A stretch of DNA of 6,267 nt, from contig WFUI01000162.1 of assembly GCA_015485035.1 (NCBI GenBank), forward strand, positions 1 through 6,267, written 5' to 3'. The DNA comes from Mariprofundus sp. (GTDB taxonomy: Bacteria; Pseudomonadota; Zetaproteobacteria; Mariprofundales; Mariprofundaceae). How positions within the stretch are numbered: position 1 is the first letter of the stretch; every line of letters begins with the position of its first letter. The translations under genes were made by a program, and so were the position numbers. The notes below the pieces were generated by a model. The model did no database searches and was not told where the DNA came from. It saw only the letters and a list, made by a program, of their open reading frames with translations. This document shows positions 5,051 through 6,267 of this stretch, piece by piece.

Positions 5051-6267
5051 TCAAAAACTCCATTCGGCTTCGCTATAAACTCTGTCATTGGAGGCAAATG
5101 GGCCGAAAAAACCACCGCTTCCGCTGATAATATCTACCCCCAGCGTACCAATCAGATTATCGCTGAATTCATAACTGACTTTGGGACGTACCCACACACC
5201 GCCGTCATCAAGATCGGCAATCAATAACATCTCCGGTTTCAGCTTCTCGTTCATGAAATCAGTAGCAATGCGCAGTGTAGCGAAGTTCGGGGTAGTAATG
5301 ATTGTTGTATCCACAACCGGCTCATTCAAAATCTGGCGCCCGAAGAGTTGCACGCTGATCAACCAGTTCGACCATGTGTAATCCACTGCAAGGGCGGCAT
5401 TCAGCGTTGTGCGCCGAACCACAGAATCCCCCCATGTGAGAGCCGTAGTATTGATGCCTTCGCCAAAATTCACTGCGACTTCGCCGCGTACAACAAAAGC
5501 GCCGAAGGCATTGGAAAAAGAACCGCCTGCCGTATGCATGCGCAAATGCCTGAGCTGAACAGACAGAACCGTACCGGATAATTGTTTGAACACGTTGGGG
5601 AAATCATTCCAGCCGTAATAATAGTTCAACGATAAATCCCAGCCGGCCACATTGGCACGCCAGGCAAAACCCAGTTCGGTATTATTCAGTGACCAGTTGG
5701 GCTCTTCCGGTGCCAGCGTTGCTACAGTGATGCCGGGTACAGCAGTACCAAAACCAAATCCCCAGCGTGAACCGACTGGCGCAAATCTGGCGGGTCTCGC
5801 ATCGGGAACGACTACAAATTCAAATTCGTGCTCTGTACCACCGATATCAGCATAATAGTTCAATCGTGCAGACCACAGACCGATACGCGAATCGAGAAAA
5901 TCATCCAGAATAAATTCTCGCAAATCGAGTGGATTCACAATATCGAGCATCCGGATACCGTCGGTCTTGCCCCAGACAATCTGCTGCTGACCGATACGAA
6001 GATCAAAGTTATCAGCACCGTAAAGTAAATAGGCTTCCTTGCTCTCGATATAGGTGCGGTAATGCTGTTTGATCCCGGCCGTCAGATCTGTGGTATTGGT
6101 GGTATTCACATCCATGGCCGCGTCATACCAGGCCAGCGCCCTGCCCCGGAATTCCCACCCCGAACCCAGCACGGCTTCCGGTTTCATATCGAGTCGGTTC
6201 TGAATCTTGTCAAAACGTTTCTCGCCGCTGACAAACCCGGCTGTTTCGTTTTTCACTGCGCCATGCA
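5051..6267 (-). CDS. DUF1302-like outer-membrane beta-barrel protein, N-terminus outside window
   Basis: The 404 visible residues look like an outer-membrane barrel: alternating hydrophobic and polar strands, many aromatics, and a C-terminal EAEWSF ending in F, the usual BAM recognition feature. Residues are numbered from the GTG codon at 6256. KNETAGFVS (2-10), RGRALAWYDAA (37-47) and the stretch at 88-128 (RIGQQQIVWGKTDG, then IVNPLDLREFI and DDFLDSRIGLW) match the pattern I know from DUF1302 proteins. The frame is open to the right edge, reading H-G-A before the GTG, so that GTG is almost certainly internal and the signal peptide lies outside. The visible part suggests a protein shorter than many DUF1302 members, which often exceed 500 residues. 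Such barrels have been linked to export or uptake of hydrophobic compounds, often beside DUF1329 or RND genes; neither is seen here. The substrate is unknown. Confidence 0.82.
   Translation of the reverse strand, partial: HGAVKNETAGFVSGEKRFDKIQNRLDMKPEAVLGSGWEFRGRALAWYDAAMDVNTTNTTDLTAGIKQHYRTYIESKEAYLLYGADNFDLRIGQQQIVWGKTDGIRMLDIVNPLDLREFILDDFLDSRIGLWSARLNYYADIGGTEHEFEFVVVPDARPARFAPVGSRWGFGFGTAVPGITVATLAPEEPNWSLNNTELGFAWRANVAGWDLSLNYYYGWNDFPNVFKQLSGTVLSVQLRHLRMHTAGGSFSNAFGAFVVRGEVAVNFGEGINTTALTWGDSVVRRTTLNAALAVDYTWSNWLISVQLFGRQILNEPVVDTTIITTPNFATLRIATDFMNEKLKPEMLLIADLDDGGVWVRPKVSYEFSDNLIGTLGVDIISGSGGFFGPFASNDRVYSEAEWSF

Noticed and set aside
4649..5227. Plus-strand GTG-initiated frame of 192 codons
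   Set aside because: Most of it is antisense to the lipoprotein and barrel genes, which have good signals and family features; it has no ribosome binding site or recognisable domain.
6254..6256. GTG as the start of the barrel protein
   Set aside because: The frame stays open to the window edge, no ribosome binding site is visible, and starting here would leave an outer-membrane protein without a signal peptide.

Overview
The window is an ordinary chromosomal stretch from a Gram-negative bacterium, most likely a gammaproteobacterium or a related lineage of the Pseudomonadota. This rests on a close YheS-type ABC-F ATPase, YjbQ and YhbQ homologues, lipoprotein and Sec signal peptides, and an outer-membrane beta-barrel ending in phenylalanine. 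The species cannot be named from the sequence. I see no mobile element, CRISPR array, rRNA, tRNA or phage gene. There are seven genes, two of them cut by the window edges.

Layout. (1) On the minus strand, bases 751 to 1 carry two exported proteins of unknown function: a 199-residue protein with a helical C-terminal domain, and a small secreted protein that overlaps it by ATGA and runs off the left edge. (2) A 131-base gap (752-882) is unusually rich in inverted repeats and holds a plausible promoter for that pair. (3) On the minus strand, 2374 to 883 is a two-gene unit: yjbQ (UPF0047) followed after 16 bases by a GT-B-fold glycosyltransferase-like protein. (4) A divergent regulatory gap (2375-2501) contains a 23-base dyad and three copies of ACAGGT. 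(5) On the plus strand, 2502 to 4645 is a second two-gene unit: the ABC-F protein yheS followed after 5 bases by a UPF0213 GIY-YIG protein, closed by a terminator-like hairpin at 4670-4694. (6) On the minus strand, from the right edge to 4802, a DUF1302-like outer-membrane barrel (N-terminus outside the window) is followed by a 64-residue glycine-rich lipoprotein. The two units converge on the 4670-4694 hairpin, which could stop transcription from both sides.

How the genes work together. The yheS unit is ribosome-linked housekeeping with a small nuclease-fold passenger. The right-hand unit is an envelope pair, barrel plus lipoprotein, and the left-hand unit is a second envelope pair; neither has a function I can name. 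The yjbQ-glycosyltransferase pairing has no obvious shared pathway.

I found no new defence or mobile system. The points most worth following up are the two uncharacterised envelope gene pairs, the symmetric sites in the two intergenic regions, two genes that may be translated from leaderless mRNAs, and a pair of mutually exclusive hairpins between the barrel and lipoprotein genes.
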